From the NCBI RefSeq assembly GCF_936928535.1, contig NZ_CAKZHY010000096.1, positions 1-64,000 on the forward strand: DNA of 64,000 bases, written 5' to 3'. Below, one piece after another: positions 24,897 through 33,681 of the stretch (within the stretch, counting starts at the first letter, position 1; every line of letters begins with the position of its first letter). The notes beneath the pieces were generated by a model, which saw only the letters and a list, made by a program, of their open reading frames with translations, ran no database searches and had not been told where the DNA came from. The DNA comes from an uncultured Bradyrhizobium sp. (lineage in GTDB: Bacteria; Pseudomonadota; Alphaproteobacteria; Rhizobiales; Xanthobacteraceae). The translations under genes and the position numbers were made by a program.

Positions 24897-26093
24897 ATGC
24901 ATCTACCAGATAAGCACGAAGCCACGACGACAAAGGCCTTTGCGGGCCTCAGGGTGCTGGATTTTTCGACCACCATCGCCGGCCCCCATTGCGCGCGGAT
25001 GCTGGCCGACATGGGCGCCGAGGTCATCAAGATCGAGACCGAGGAGGGCGAGACGATGCGGACGCGGCCGCCGCTGCGCAACGGCTGCAGCACCGTGTTC
25101 GGTCAGCTCAATGTCGGCAAGAAGAGCGTGGTGCTCGACCTCAAGTCCGAGGACGGGCGGGAGGCGGTGCGGCGTCTGGTCGCGACCGCAGACATCCTGG
25201 TCGAGAATTTTCGCCCGGGCGTGATGCGCCGGCTGCGGCTCGACTACGATAGCCTCCGCGCGGTCAATCCCAGGCTGATCTATTGCTCGATCTCGGGCTA
25301 CGGCCAGACCGGTCCCTCGGCCGAGCTGCCGGCCTACGCACCGGTGATCCATGCGGCCTCCGGCTACGACATGGCGCATCTTGCCCACCAGCCCGGCCGC
25401 AACAGGCCGGACTATTGCGGCATCTACCACGCCGACGTCGTCACCGGGACCTATGGCTTTGGCGCGATCGCGTCTGCCCTCTATCAGCGTACCGTGACCG
25501 GACTCGGGCAGCACATCGACGTCTCGATGCTGGAGTCGATGCTCACGCTGACGGTGATCGAATTACAGAATTCGCAGTTCGCGGTGAAGCCGCCGCCGCG
25601 TCCGATGTTCGGCCCGACCGAGACGGCCAATGGCTACGTCATGATCACGGTCGCGAGCGAAAAGACCTTTCAGGCCTTGATGGGTGTGATCGGCCGCCCC
25701 GAATGGATCTCCGATCCGCGCTTTTCTTCTTACGCTCCACGGCGCGAGAACTGGGCCGACATGATGGACGGCGTCGAGGCCTGGTCGCGGCAGCTGTCGA
25801 CCGACGCCTGCCTTGTCTCCTTGGGCGCCGCCGGCGTACCGGCCTCGGCCTATCGCACCATCAAGGAAGCCCTTGATGATCCGCAACTCGCGCACCGGCA
25901 GGCGCTGTCATCCGTGGAGGATGGAGGCGGTTCGTTCAACGTGCTCAATCTGCCGTTCCGGATGACGGGCGCCGACACGAGGCCCTGCAAAACGATCTCG
26001 GCGCTTGGCGAGCACACGGATGAACTGCGTGACGAGATTGGCCTGCCCAGTGCAGCGCCAATTCCGTCGGGCAGAACGGCCGCGCAAGGCTGA
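24897..26093 (+). CDS. CaiB/BaiF-type CoA transferase (family III)
   Basis: 398 residues. Features of the interlocked-dimer family III CoA transferases: GLRVLDFSTTIAGPHCARMLADMGAEVIKIE at the N-terminus (the typical opening of this family), ISGYGQTGPSAELPAYAPVIHA, and YHADVVTGTYG holding the expected catalytic Asp. It moves CoA between a CoA ester and a carboxylic acid; substrate unknown. The ATG at 24897 has only a weak purine-rich site. An alcohol dehydrogenase follows on the same strand after 87 bases. Confidence 0.88.
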   Translation: MHLPDKHEATTTKAFAGLRVLDFSTTIAGPHCARMLADMGAEVIKIETEEGETMRTRPPLRNGCSTVFGQLNVGKKSVVLDLKSEDGREAVRRLVATADILVENFRPGVMRRLRLDYDSLRAVNPRLIYCSISGYGQTGPSAELPAYAPVIHAASGYDMAHLAHQPGRNRPDYCGIYHADVVTGTYGFGAIASALYQRTVTGLGQHIDVSMLESMLTLTVIELQNSQFAVKPPPRPMFGPTETANGYVMITVASEKTFQALMGVIGRPEWISDPRFSSYAPRRENWADMMDGVEAWSRQLSTDACLVSLGAAGVPASAYRTIKEALDDPQLAHRQALSSVEDGGGSFNVLNLPFRMTGADTRPCKTISALGEHTDELRDEIGLPSAAPIPSGRTAAQG

Positions 26094-26180
26094 GGACAAG
26101 TCTGGAGCAAGGTCGTGCGTTTGTCTCGCCCCACCAGCCATGGCATGGTGGCGCGACGAGAAACGTGCCGGGAGGATGCC

Positions 26181-27248
26181 ATGAGGAGTTTCAAGGTCGC
26201 CGATTTCAAGGCGCCGCTGCAGGAGTTCGATGAGGCGACGCCGCAGCCCACGGGCACGCAGGTGCTGATCAAGGTGAAGGCCGCCGGCGTCTGCCACAGC
26301 GACCTCCACATCTGGGAGGGCGGCTATGACCTCGGCCACGGCCGCAAGCCGCTGTCGCTGAAGGACCGCGGCATCAACCTGCCGCTGACCATGGGCCATG
26401 AGACCGTCGGCGAAGTGCTGGCATTCGGTCCTGACGTGAAGCCGACCGACCAGGGCGATCTCAGGCACGGCGATGTCGGCCTCGTCTATCCCTGGATCGG
26501 CTGCGGCAAATGTGCGACGTGCCTCGCCGGTGACGAGAACATGTGCCTGACGCCGCGCTCGCTCGGGGTCTATTGCGACGGCGGCTATTCCGACCACATG
26601 CTGGTGCCGCATCCGCGCTATCTGCTCAATCTGAAGGGGCTCGATCCCGCATCGGCTGCGCCTTACGCCTGCTCGGGCGTCACCACCTACAGCGCGCTGA
26701 AGAAGGTCGAGCAGTATTTTGACACGCCGATCGTGATGTTCGGCGCCGGCGGCCTCGGCCTGATGGCGCTGTCGCTGCTGAAAGCCATGGGCGGCAAGGG
26801 CGCGATCATGGTCGACATCGACGCCAGGAAACGCGAAGCGGCGGAAAAGGCCGGCGCGCTCGCGACCGTCGATCCGAAGGCGAGCGACGCGCTCGAGCAG
26901 CTCGCGAAGAAAGCGGGCGGTCCGATCCGCGCGGTGATCGACCTTGTCGGCAATGCCGCAACGACGCAGCTTGGTTTCGACTGCCTCACCAAGGGCGGCA
27001 AGCTCGTCATCGTCGGTCTGTTCGGTGGCGGCGCAACCTGGGCTCTGCCGCTGATTCCGATCAAGGCGGTGACGATCCAGGGCAGCTATGTCGGCAATCT
27101 GCGCGAGACGCAGGAGCTGCTCGACCTCGTGCGGGCCAAGAAGGTGCCGCCGATCCCGGTGACGACGGCGCCGCTCAGCAAGGCCAACGACGCGCTGTTG
27201 CAGTTGCAGCAGGGCGCGGTGGTTGGACGCACGGTGCTGACGCCGTAA
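26181..27248 (+). CDS. Zinc-dependent alcohol dehydrogenase (MDR family)
   Basis: 355 residues. Catalytic zinc residues in VCHSDLHIWEGG and GHETVGEV, four-Cys structural zinc lobe CGKCATCLAGDENMC, and NAD-binding GAGGLGLMAL. It likely oxidises an alcohol or reduces an aldehyde. The ATG at 26181 is chosen because GGGAGG lies just upstream; the frame remains open farther upstream but without a good site. Its neighbours (CoA transferase before, isocitrate/isopropylmalate-type dehydrogenase after) do not fix the substrate. Confidence 0.9.
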   Translation: MRSFKVADFKAPLQEFDEATPQPTGTQVLIKVKAAGVCHSDLHIWEGGYDLGHGRKPLSLKDRGINLPLTMGHETVGEVLAFGPDVKPTDQGDLRHGDVGLVYPWIGCGKCATCLAGDENMCLTPRSLGVYCDGGYSDHMLVPHPRYLLNLKGLDPASAAPYACSGVTTYSALKKVEQYFDTPIVMFGAGGLGLMALSLLKAMGGKGAIMVDIDARKREAAEKAGALATVDPKASDALEQLAKKAGGPIRAVIDLVGNAATTQLGFDCLTKGGKLVIVGLFGGGATWALPLIPIKAVTIQGSYVGNLRETQELLDLVRAKKVPPIPVTTAPLSKANDALLQLQQGAVVGRTVLTP

Positions 27249-27265
27249 TCCGACGCTCTCTCCTC

Positions 27266-27383
27266 CGTCATCGCGAGCGAAGCGAAGCAATCCAGAAATC
27301 CCGCCGCGGAGACAGTCTGGATTGCTTCGTCGCTTCAGTGCAAAATTGCTTTGCAATTTTGTCACGAGCTCCTCGCAATGACG
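27266..27383. repeat. Dispersed palindromic repeat, family A (copy 3, long form)
   Basis: Arms CGTCATCGCGAG and CTCGCAATGACG, inner GAAGCAATCCAG and CTGGATTGCTTC, plus the inserted segment with CAAAATTGC / GCAATTTTG. It lies between the two dehydrogenase genes. Confidence 0.9.
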
Positions 27384-27417
27384 AGGCTACACCTTCTCCC
27401 TTCAGGATTTCCTTCAC

Positions 27418-28497
27418 ATGTCCGCAAACAACGCTTTCCACATCGCCGTGCTCGCCGGTGACGGCATCGGCCCTGAAGTCATGGCACCGGCGCTCGAGGT
27501 GCTGCGCAAGATCGAGACGAAATCGGACTTGCGCTTCCGCTTCACCGAGGCTCCCGCCGGCGCCAACAATTACCTCGCGACCGGCAAGTCGATGCCGGAC
27601 AGCACGATCAAGCTCTGCGAAGAGGCCGATGCGATCCTGCTTGGGGCCTGCGGCCTGCCCTCGGTGCGCTACCCTGATAATACCGAGATCGCACCGCAGA
27701 TCGAGCTGCGCTTCATCTTCGATCTCTATGCCGGCGTGCGGCCGGCGCGTCTCATTCCGGGCGTGCCGAGCCCGATCGTCGGCGCCGACAAGCGCGGCAT
27801 CGATCTCGTCGTGATCCGCGAGTCCACCGAAGGCCTGTTCGCCTCGATGGGCAAGGGCGTCGTCACCCATGACGATGCGCGCGAGACCATGGTGATTACG
27901 CGCAAGACGTCCGAGCGCCTTTTCGAATTCTCGTTCCGCCTCGCCGAGCGGCGCAAGGCGCGCGGCAAGCCGGGAAGCCTTGCCTGCGTCGACAAGGCGA
28001 ACGTGTTCAAGGCGTTTGCGTTCTTCCGCGGCATCTTTGACGAGATCGCGAAGAAGCACCCTGACGTGAAGACCGACCGGCTCTATGTCGATGCCTGCGC
28101 GGCCATGGTGGTCAAGCGTCCCTGGGATTTCGACGTGATGGTGATGGAGAACATGTTCGGCGACATCTTCTCCGACATCACTGCTGGCCTGATCGGCGGC
28201 CTCGGCATGGCACCGTCGGCCGACATCGGCGACAAATACGCCGTGTTCCAGCCCTGTCACGGCACCGCGCCCGACATCATGGGGCAGGGCAAGGCCAATC
28301 CCACCGGCATGATCCTGTCGGCGGCGATGATGCTGGACTGGCTCGCCGACAAGCACGGCGTCGAGAGCGCGGCGGAAGCCGGCGAACGAATCGAGCGGGC
28401 GGTGGACCAGGTCTACGCCGGCGGCCTCAAGCCGATGGAATTCGGTGGCAGCAACGGCACGGCTGATATCACCAAGGCAGTGCTCGCGTCGCTTTAG
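27418..28497 (+). CDS. Isocitrate/isopropylmalate dehydrogenase family protein
   Basis: 359 residues of the beta-decarboxylating dehydrogenase family. N-terminal AVLAGDGIGPEV, substrate-Arg region IELRFIFDLYAGVRPARL, VIRESTEGLFASMG, catalytic Lys/Asp region VDACAAMVVKRPWDFDVMVMENMFGDIFSD, and FQPCHGTAPDIMGQGKANPTGMIL. The ELRFIFDLYAGVRP and STEGLFAS pattern is closest to tartrate/malate-type or unassigned isopropylmalate-dehydrogenase-like members rather than LeuB. It uses NAD(P) and Mg/Mn. The substrate cannot be decided from sequence. Confidence 0.88.
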   Translation: MSANNAFHIAVLAGDGIGPEVMAPALEVLRKIETKSDLRFRFTEAPAGANNYLATGKSMPDSTIKLCEEADAILLGACGLPSVRYPDNTEIAPQIELRFIFDLYAGVRPARLIPGVPSPIVGADKRGIDLVVIRESTEGLFASMGKGVVTHDDARETMVITRKTSERLFEFSFRLAERRKARGKPGSLACVDKANVFKAFAFFRGIFDEIAKKHPDVKTDRLYVDACAAMVVKRPWDFDVMVMENMFGDIFSDITAGLIGGLGMAPSADIGDKYAVFQPCHGTAPDIMGQGKANPTGMILSAAMMLDWLADKHGVESAAEAGERIERAVDQVYAGGLKPMEFGGSNGTADITKAVLASL

Positions 28498-28530
28498 CTA
28501 ACGCAGGTCGAGATCGGGGGCTGGAAGGTC

Positions 28531-28929
28531 ATGAGCAAGCCGGTCCCCGAGCACTATCGACACCTCCGGACCTTCACATTCGGCGACAGTCCCGCGCTGG
28601 CGGACGAATTGCTCAAACTCGTCGTCACGGGCGTCAAGACCGCGACGTGCAGCACTGAAGACGAACCGAACACGTCGAGGCCCGGCGAGCGCTGGGTTGT
28701 GCTCGACGGACGGGGGGACCCGCGCTGCGTCATCGAGACCGTCGAGGTCTCGTATCGGAGGTTTCACGACGTCGACGCCGCCTTTGCCTGCGACGAGGGT
28801 GAGGGCGACCGAAGCCTTGATTACTGGCGCAACGCTCATCGCAACTATTTCGGACGGCTCGGACGTTTCAGCGAAGATATGATGCTGATGTGTGAACGCT
28901 TCCGCCTGATTGAGGTGTTTGGCGATTGA
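28531..28929 (+). CDS. ASCH-domain protein
   Basis: 132 residues. It matches the ASCH fold: TFGDSPALADELLKLVVTGVKTATCS near the N-terminus and RPGERWVVLDGRGDPRCVIETVEV in the middle. ASCH domains are beta-barrels related to PUA domains and are thought to bind RNA; some are nucleoside amidohydrolases. It starts 33 bases after the preceding dehydrogenase gene. A hairpin follows its stop. Confidence 0.85.
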   Translation: MSKPVPEHYRHLRTFTFGDSPALADELLKLVVTGVKTATCSTEDEPNTSRPGERWVVLDGRGDPRCVIETVEVSYRRFHDVDAAFACDEGEGDRSLDYWRNAHRNYFGRLGRFSEDMMLMCERFRLIEVFGD

Positions 28930-28953
28930 CGGCTTGCGAGGTCTTGCAAGAAA

Positions 28954-28973
28954 AAGGGGCCACAAGGCCCCTT
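28954..28973. terminator. Bidirectional hairpin between convergent genes
   Basis: AAGGGGCC and GGCCCCTT around ACAA, with five A on its left. It ends the ASCH gene (plus) and the small secreted-protein gene (minus, reading into TTTTT). Confidence 0.75.
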
Positions 28974-28979
28974 CGTCAT

Positions 28980-29258
28980 CTACCAGCGGCGCCAGTGACG
29001 ATGGCCCCAGCCCCACGGACGGCCGTAAAACCGTCGCGGTCCGCCATAGTAACCGTAGGCGCCATAATAGTTCGGACGCCACCAGCAGCGGCCCCAGGCA
29101 TTGCAGACCATCCGCACCTGATCGACATGTACGGCCGGACCGCCGGCGACCTGATCGGCCTGCGGAATGCCGTTCGGCATCGCCGCCAGCGCTTGTCCCG
29201 ACGCCAGCGCGGCGCTGCCGAGTGCAGCCAGACCTAGAACAGCAAGCTTGAGTTTCAT
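28980..29258 (-). CDS. Small exported Tyr/Gly/Trp-rich protein
   Basis: 92 residues with a clear signal peptide (LAVLGLAALGSAALASGQALA, cleavage near residue 26). The mature part has two Cys (VCNAWGRCWW) and a basic, aromatic tail rich in Tyr, Gly, Arg, Trp and His. GGGAGA precedes the ATG. Such short exported proteins are common in Bradyrhizobium and have no assigned role. It may be a cell-envelope or metal-binding protein; that is a guess from composition. Confidence 0.75.
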   Translation of the reverse strand: MKLKLAVLGLAALGSAALASGQALAAMPNGIPQADQVAGGPAVHVDQVRMVCNAWGRCWWRPNYYGAYGYYGGPRRFYGRPWGWGHRHWRRW

Positions 29259-29422
29259 CGCGATCTCCCTCGTTGGTGGCGGGAGAACCTGCAGCGGATC
29301 AATTGGTTGCTATCGCGATGCGGGAAGACGAGGAATTTAATCTTCGTGAATGGGTGTTCAGATCTGCTGACTTGCGAAGTTCGGGGTCGAGGCGTTCGAG
29401 GTCGCCGACGCTCTCTCCACGT

Positions 29423-29509
29423 CGTCATTGCGAGCGTAGCGAAGCAATCCAGAATCTCTGCGTGGAAAGATTCTGTATTGCTTCGTCGCAAGAGCTCCCC
29501 GCAATGACG
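29423..29509. repeat. Dispersed palindromic repeat, family A (copy 4)
   Basis: Arms CGTCATTGCGAG and CCCCGCAATGACG with inner GAAGCAATCCAGAA / TTCTGTATTGCTTC. It lies in the 287-base gap between the small exported protein (starts 29258, minus) and the crotonase-fold gene (ends 29546, minus). Nothing else is seen in that gap. Confidence 0.9.
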
Positions 29510-29545
29510 GTAGAGAGGGCGGACTCACTCGCAACGACGAGAAAA

Positions 29546-30361
29546 TCACTTCCCCTGGAACTGCGGCTTGCGCTTGTCCATGAAGGCCTGCCGTCCCTCG
29601 CGGAAATCCGAGGAGTCCATGCAGGCGGTGCCGATCGCCTTGATCGCGCCCATGTCGCGCGCGCTTTCGTCCTTCAGCACCTCTGCGATGGTGATCTTGG
29701 CGGCCTTGATCGCGAGCGGCGCGTTCTGCGAAATCGTCATGGCGATCGCCATGGTCTCGCCCCAGAGCTGGTCATCCGGGATGACGCGTTCGACGAGACC
29801 GATGCGCAGCGCCTCGGTGGAATCGATGCGCATGCCCGTATACATCAACAGCCGGGCCCAGGATGGGCCGACCAGCGACACCAGGTGCTTCAACCCGTCG
29901 TAGCCATAGGCGATGCCGAGCTTCGCCGCGGGAATGCCGAACTGGCTGTCATGCGCGGCGATCCTGATGTCGGCAAGCATCGCGACCTGCATGCCGCCGC
30001 CGAGACAAAAACCCTGGATGCAGGCAATCGTCGGCTTGGGATAGTCGGCGAGCAGCGCGCGCTGGGCCGCGCTGCGCTTGCTATATTCCTCGGACGCCGC
30101 CGCGTTGTGTCTGGTTTTCTCGAATTGGCTGATGTCGGCGCCCGACACGAACGCCTTGCCGCCGGCACCGCGCAGGATCACGACTCGCACCGCCTCGTCG
30201 TCGCGCAAATCAGTCAGCGCCTCGCCGAATCCCTCCCACATCTCCAGCGACATCGCGTTGCGCTTGTCGGGATTGTTGAACGTGATCACGCCGACGCCGT
30301 CGGTGACCTGCTTGAGGATCTTGCCGTCGGCGTAGGGAGTGGCTTGGGACAGATCAGGCAT
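29546..30361 (-). CDS. Crotonase-fold protein (enoyl-CoA hydratase/isomerase family)
   Basis: 271 residues. The oxyanion-hole segments are present: KAFVSGADISQF and GFCLGGGMQVAML. The two catalytic glutamates of classical enoyl-CoA hydratase appear to be missing: Gln in GGGMQVAML and Ala in FGIPAAKLGIAYG. So the enzyme may be an isomerase, hydrolase or other CoA-ester enzyme of this fold rather than a hydratase. It is on the minus strand, after the L,D-transpeptidase gene (110 bases apart). Confidence 0.85.
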   Translation of the reverse strand: MPDLSQATPYADGKILKQVTDGVGVITFNNPDKRNAMSLEMWEGFGEALTDLRDDEAVRVVILRGAGGKAFVSGADISQFEKTRHNAAASEEYSKRSAAQRALLADYPKPTIACIQGFCLGGGMQVAMLADIRIAAHDSQFGIPAAKLGIAYGYDGLKHLVSLVGPSWARLLMYTGMRIDSTEALRIGLVERVIPDDQLWGETMAIAMTISQNAPLAIKAAKITIAEVLKDESARDMGAIKAIGTACMDSSDFREGRQAFMDKRKPQFQGK

Positions 30362-30470
30362 CGCGCGCTCGCTTGTCGTTTGGCGAGGCGCAATGTGCTG
30401 TCAGGCCGTGGCCCGGGTCAACCGCGGCGGGGGATGCAGTCCTGCATCCGCCCGTGCCGCGATTGCATGC

Positions 30471-31835
30471 CTACTGCGCCATATGCGCGGTCAGCGGATG
30501 GTTGCCGGCATTGCTGAAGAATGCCGCCTCTTCGGCGGTTGCTTCGAGCAACTGCTCGTCCTGGTTATAGACGTCGTTACGGAACTGGATGGTCTGGTCC
30601 TTGGTCATCCAGGCCGTGAGATAGATCCAGGCCACCGGCACCTTCCTGGCCATGGGGACTTCGAGGTGCTGCCCGGTGGCGATCTCCGCGTCGATCGCGG
30701 CGCGCGTCCATTTCGGCTGGTCCTTGAGCAGCCAGGCGGCGAGATCATGCACATTGTCGACGCGGGAGCAGCCATGGGAATCGAAGCGGTAGTCGTCGCT
30801 GAACAGGCTACGCTGGTTGGTGTCGTGCATGTAGACCGAATACGAGTTCGGCATGTCGATCTTGACCGCGCCGAGCGCGTTGAAGGTGCCGTTCTGCTGG
30901 CGCACGGTGAAGTTCGGCGTGTGCGTGCCCGACCAGTCGACCGAATGCGGATCGATCGGATTGTCGTGGGCGTCAAGCACCTCCATGTGCATGCGCGCTA
31001 GGTAAGTCGGGTCCTTGCGCATATGCGCTGATATCTCGGTCTTGGCGATCGAGGACGGCACCGTCCAGGTCGGGTTGAGCACCACGCCGGTGATCTGCGC
31101 CGTCAGCGTCGGCGAGGGTTTTTCGGTCTTGCCGACGATGACGCGATAGCGCCGCACCACGACGTCGTTCTCGACCGCTTCGGCGAAGGCGGCAGGAATG
31201 TTGACCACGACATAGCGCTGGCCGAAGGAGAAATTCGTGTTCTCCAGCCGCTCGAGCGAGGCTTCGAGTTGGCGGATGCGCTTCTGCACCGGCACGTTCA
31301 TCGCGGCCAGCGTGCGCGGCGTCATCGTGCCCGTGGGCGCCAGGCCATGGCGGGCCTGAAAGCGCCTCACGCCATCAGCCAGATCCTGGTCGAAGGCGCC
31401 GTTCGCTTTGTCGGCCGCGAGGTCGCCGCTCAGGATCAGTCGCTTGCGCAGGAGGTCGTCATTGGCGCCCTGGACGCCGAGCGCGAACTTGGCGTCGGCG
31501 GGAATCGTGGGCCAGCCGCCGCGCACCGCGAGATCGGAATAGCTCAGCGCCGCGTCCTTGATCCGCTGGGCGGTGCCTTCGTCAAAGGTCGGCTCATGCG
31601 TCAGCGCCAGCGCCGCGGCGGAACGGCTCTCGGCGGTTGATGCCGGGGCTGCGGTAGCGGCCTTGGGCGCGGCGGCGTGAGCTGGGCTCGCGGTTGCCGG
31701 CACGGTACCGGACGGAGCGGCAGGTTTGGGGCCGGCCTGGCCCGTGGTCTCTGACTGCGCGAACGCGGACGCGCTGGCGAGGAGGCCCGTCGCGAACAGA
31801 TTCATGGTAATGATCACGGCATGGCGTTTCGACAT
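30471..31835 (-). CDS. L,D-transpeptidase (YkuD) with peptidoglycan-binding domain
   Basis: About 454 residues. A signal peptide near the start (VIITMNLFATGLLASASAFAQ), an Ala/Pro-rich linker, a peptidoglycan-binding domain (ADGVRRFQARHGLAPTGTMT) and a YkuD catalytic domain with SHGCSRVDNVHDLA holding the active-site Cys and His. It would form 3-3 crosslinks or anchor proteins in the periplasmic wall. The domain order and size resemble YcbB/LdtD-type enzymes. ATG 31835 is preferred because GGGGAAAA lies upstream; an ATG 18 bases earlier is possible. Confidence 0.9.
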   Translation of the reverse strand: MSKRHAVIITMNLFATGLLASASAFAQSETTGQAGPKPAAPSGTVPATASPAHAAAPKAATAAPASTAESRSAAALALTHEPTFDEGTAQRIKDAALSYSDLAVRGGWPTIPADAKFALGVQGANDDLLRKRLILSGDLAADKANGAFDQDLADGVRRFQARHGLAPTGTMTPRTLAAMNVPVQKRIRQLEASLERLENTNFSFGQRYVVVNIPAAFAEAVENDVVVRRYRVIVGKTEKPSPTLTAQITGVVLNPTWTVPSSIAKTEISAHMRKDPTYLARMHMEVLDAHDNPIDPHSVDWSGTHTPNFTVRQQNGTFNALGAVKIDMPNSYSVYMHDTNQRSLFSDDYRFDSHGCSRVDNVHDLAAWLLKDQPKWTRAAIDAEIATGQHLEVPMARKVPVAWIYLTAWMTKDQTIQFRNDVYNQDEQLLEATAEEAAFFSNAGNHPLTAHMAQ

Positions 31836-31984
31836 CTGTGTTGTTTTCCCCATGAGGACGAGGCCCGCAACGGACGCTCGCATTGGCAATTCCCGGCCGC
31901 CGTGCCGTGCGCCAAATCGGTAAAATCGGCGGCAATCTAGGTCATCAGGGTTGAGGCCCCATTAAGCACGGCGAATCAAAAACC

Positions 31985-32002
31985 CCGCGCCTTGCGGCGC
32001 GG
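31985..32002 (-). terminator. Rho-independent terminator (minus strand)
   Basis: CCGCGCC-GCAA-GGCGCGG followed on the minus strand by GGTTTTTG. It is the second of two in a row after the XRE gene. Confidence 0.75.
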
Positions 32003-32084
32003 AGGCTCTCGATTGGTCGCTGCAAAGCAGGAATGGGTTCGCGAAATCAACGCCGAATGGCGGGACAAATTTGGCAAAGAAAAA

Positions 32085-32103
32085 GGGGCGGCCAGGCCGC
32101 CCC
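32085..32103 (-). terminator. Rho-independent terminator after the XRE gene
   Basis: GGGGCGG paired with CCGCCCC around a five-base loop, followed on the minus strand by TTTTTCTTTG. It is about 128 bases past the XRE stop. Confidence 0.75.
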
Positions 32104-32230
32104 GAGAAGCCGTGCCCCGCGCGAATGGCGCGCAGGCCCAACTCGAATCCGTCAGGTCTCGCCAATCCGGCCGCGTCCCCGCGACGCGGCGGATTGAACA
32201 TTGGCCACGAAGGCCAGACCGCAGGTCGGC

Positions 32231-32623
32231 TCAGCTTTCGTTCGCTGCGATCGATTCCATCAGCGAGACGAGCTGACGCTGCACCGTCTGATCCTTGATC
32301 TTGCTGTAGGCGCGCAGCAGGCGGAGGCTGAAAGCCGAGTCCAGGAACAGGAGGCTTTCGACTTCGCGGGCCTTGTTGTCGCCGTCGTAGAAGAAGGTCA
32401 CGGGCACGTCGAGGGCGGAGGCGATCTGCTGAAGCCGAGCCGCGCCGACGCGATTGACGCCCTTCTCGTATTTCTGGACCTGCTGGAAGCTCACGCCGAG
32501 CTTTTCGCCGAGCTCGGCCTGCGAGATCTTCATCTCGACGCGCCGCAAGCGGATTCGCTTGCCAAGCTCGATGTCCGGCTTGCCGGCACTGCGCTGCTTC
32601 ATTCTCTTCGCCGCTGCTTTCAT
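32231..32623 (-). CDS. XRE-family helix-turn-helix regulator
   Basis: 130 residues. A Cro/CI helix-turn-helix at about 17-70 (LGKRIRLRRVEMKISQAELGEKLGVSFQQVQKYEKG) and a C-terminal part ending with Leu-rich helices. The ATG at 32623 is preferred: AAAGGTGA lies before it, inside the end of the LysR gene. A GTG at 32635 overlapping the LysR stop (GTGA) is the alternative. It is cotranscribed with the LysR gene. Targets unknown. Confidence 0.85.
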   Translation of the reverse strand: MKAAAKRMKQRSAGKPDIELGKRIRLRRVEMKISQAELGEKLGVSFQQVQKYEKGVNRVGAARLQQIASALDVPVTFFYDGDNKAREVESLLFLDSAFSLRLLRAYSKIKDQTVQRQLVSLMESIAANES

Positions 32624-32631
32624 CTTAGTTT

Positions 32632-33681
32632 TCACCTTTGTTCTTCGGTTGAAAATCCCCCGAAGAGCTGGGTCAGGGGTTCGCCCATATACGAGTCCTT
32701 GAATTCATGCGGGTGCACGAATTCTTCCTTAAACCACGGGAAGCGAGCCGGATTGAAAGCGTCGATCAGCCAGTCAATCATGTGCCGCACGCGGGGAATC
32801 CGACCGCTACCGGGATGGTAAGACAACCAGATATCCAGCGGTCGGTTCAATTCGACCTCCAGTGGAATCAATTTCCCGCCAAGCGCAATGGCGTAGCTCG
32901 GGAAGACGCCGATGCCGGCGCCGTTCGCGACCGCCCAGTAGTTGGCGCTTGAGACGTTGGTCTTCATGACCAGGAGGTCACGTTCCTGAACGCCCGGGAA
33001 GAAGCTCTCAAAGGTTTCCTTGGCGGCGAGCTGGTCGGCGAATTGCAGCACCAGGCGGTGCTTGATCAATTCGTGGGCCGAGCGCGGCGTGCCGTATTTC
33101 TCAAGGTACTTTTCCGAAGCCCAGAACATCAGATGCATGCGGCCGAGCCGCACCAGCTTGACGTCGAGGGCGGAGGGACGCGACAGGTGGATGGCGACGT
33201 CGGCCTCGTGGCGGGAGACGTCGGCCGATCGCATCGCGCAATGCAAATCCACCAGCACTTTCGGATAGGCCTGCTGGAATTCGACCAGCCGCGGAGCGAG
33301 CCAGAACGTCCCCAGCCCTTCCGTCACGGCGACGCGGACCTCGCCGGTGAGGGCGTTGGCGGCGGAATCACTGGTGCGCAACACGTCGAAGGCCGCCGCC
33401 TCCATGCGCTCGACGGCGGACACCACCATCGCGCCTTCATCGGTCAGATGGGTTCCGTGGACGTCGCGGGTGAACAGGGTCGTGCCGGTCTGGCGCTCGA
33501 AATCATCGATCCGGCGGCGGACGGCGTTGATCGACAGGGACAAGCGTTCGGCCGCCGAGCGAAAACTTCCGCATCGAACGACTTCCAGAAAGATACGGGC
33601 CGCGTCCCAATCGGAGAGGCCGCTGATGTTGGTTTTCAGGCGTTCCTCCAGAGGAACGCCCCTTTCCGCCAAGGAGTGCAT
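32632..33681 (-). CDS. LysR-type transcriptional regulator
   Basis: 349 residues, slightly long because of a 23-residue N-terminal extension. The winged helix (DWDAARIFLEVVRCGSFRSAAERLSLSINAVRRRIDDFE) starts near residue 24, followed by the effector-binding domain (AVTEGLGTFWLAP onward). AAGGGA precedes the ATG by six bases. It ends at the start of the XRE gene, forming a two-regulator unit. The divergent neighbour is a short hypothetical gene about 480 bases away, so the target is not obvious. Confidence 0.88.
   Translation of the reverse strand: MHSLAERGVPLEERLKTNISGLSDWDAARIFLEVVRCGSFRSAAERLSLSINAVRRRIDDFERQTGTTLFTRDVHGTHLTDEGAMVVSAVERMEAAAFDVLRTSDSAANALTGEVRVAVTEGLGTFWLAPRLVEFQQAYPKVLVDLHCAMRSADVSRHEADVAIHLSRPSALDVKLVRLGRMHLMFWASEKYLEKYGTPRSAHELIKHRLVLQFADQLAAKETFESFFPGVQERDLLVMKTNVSSANYWAVANGAGIGVFPSYAIALGGKLIPLEVELNRPLDIWLSYHPGSGRIPRVRHMIDWLIDAFNPARFPWFKEEFVHPHEFKDSYMGEPLTQLFGGFSTEEQR

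Larger units (their letters stand above)
31836..32230. other. Gene-free stretch with two minus-strand terminators
   Basis: Besides the start region of the transpeptidase gene, this 395-base gap holds two strong hairpins (31985-32002 and 32085-32103), both with T-runs on the minus strand, downstream of the XRE gene. No protein-coding gene is convincing here. Confidence 0.6.

Noticed and set aside
12473..29509. Repeated palindromes considered as a CRISPR array
   Set aside because: Copies are far apart, each is a single hairpin unit, and there are no spacers or cas genes.
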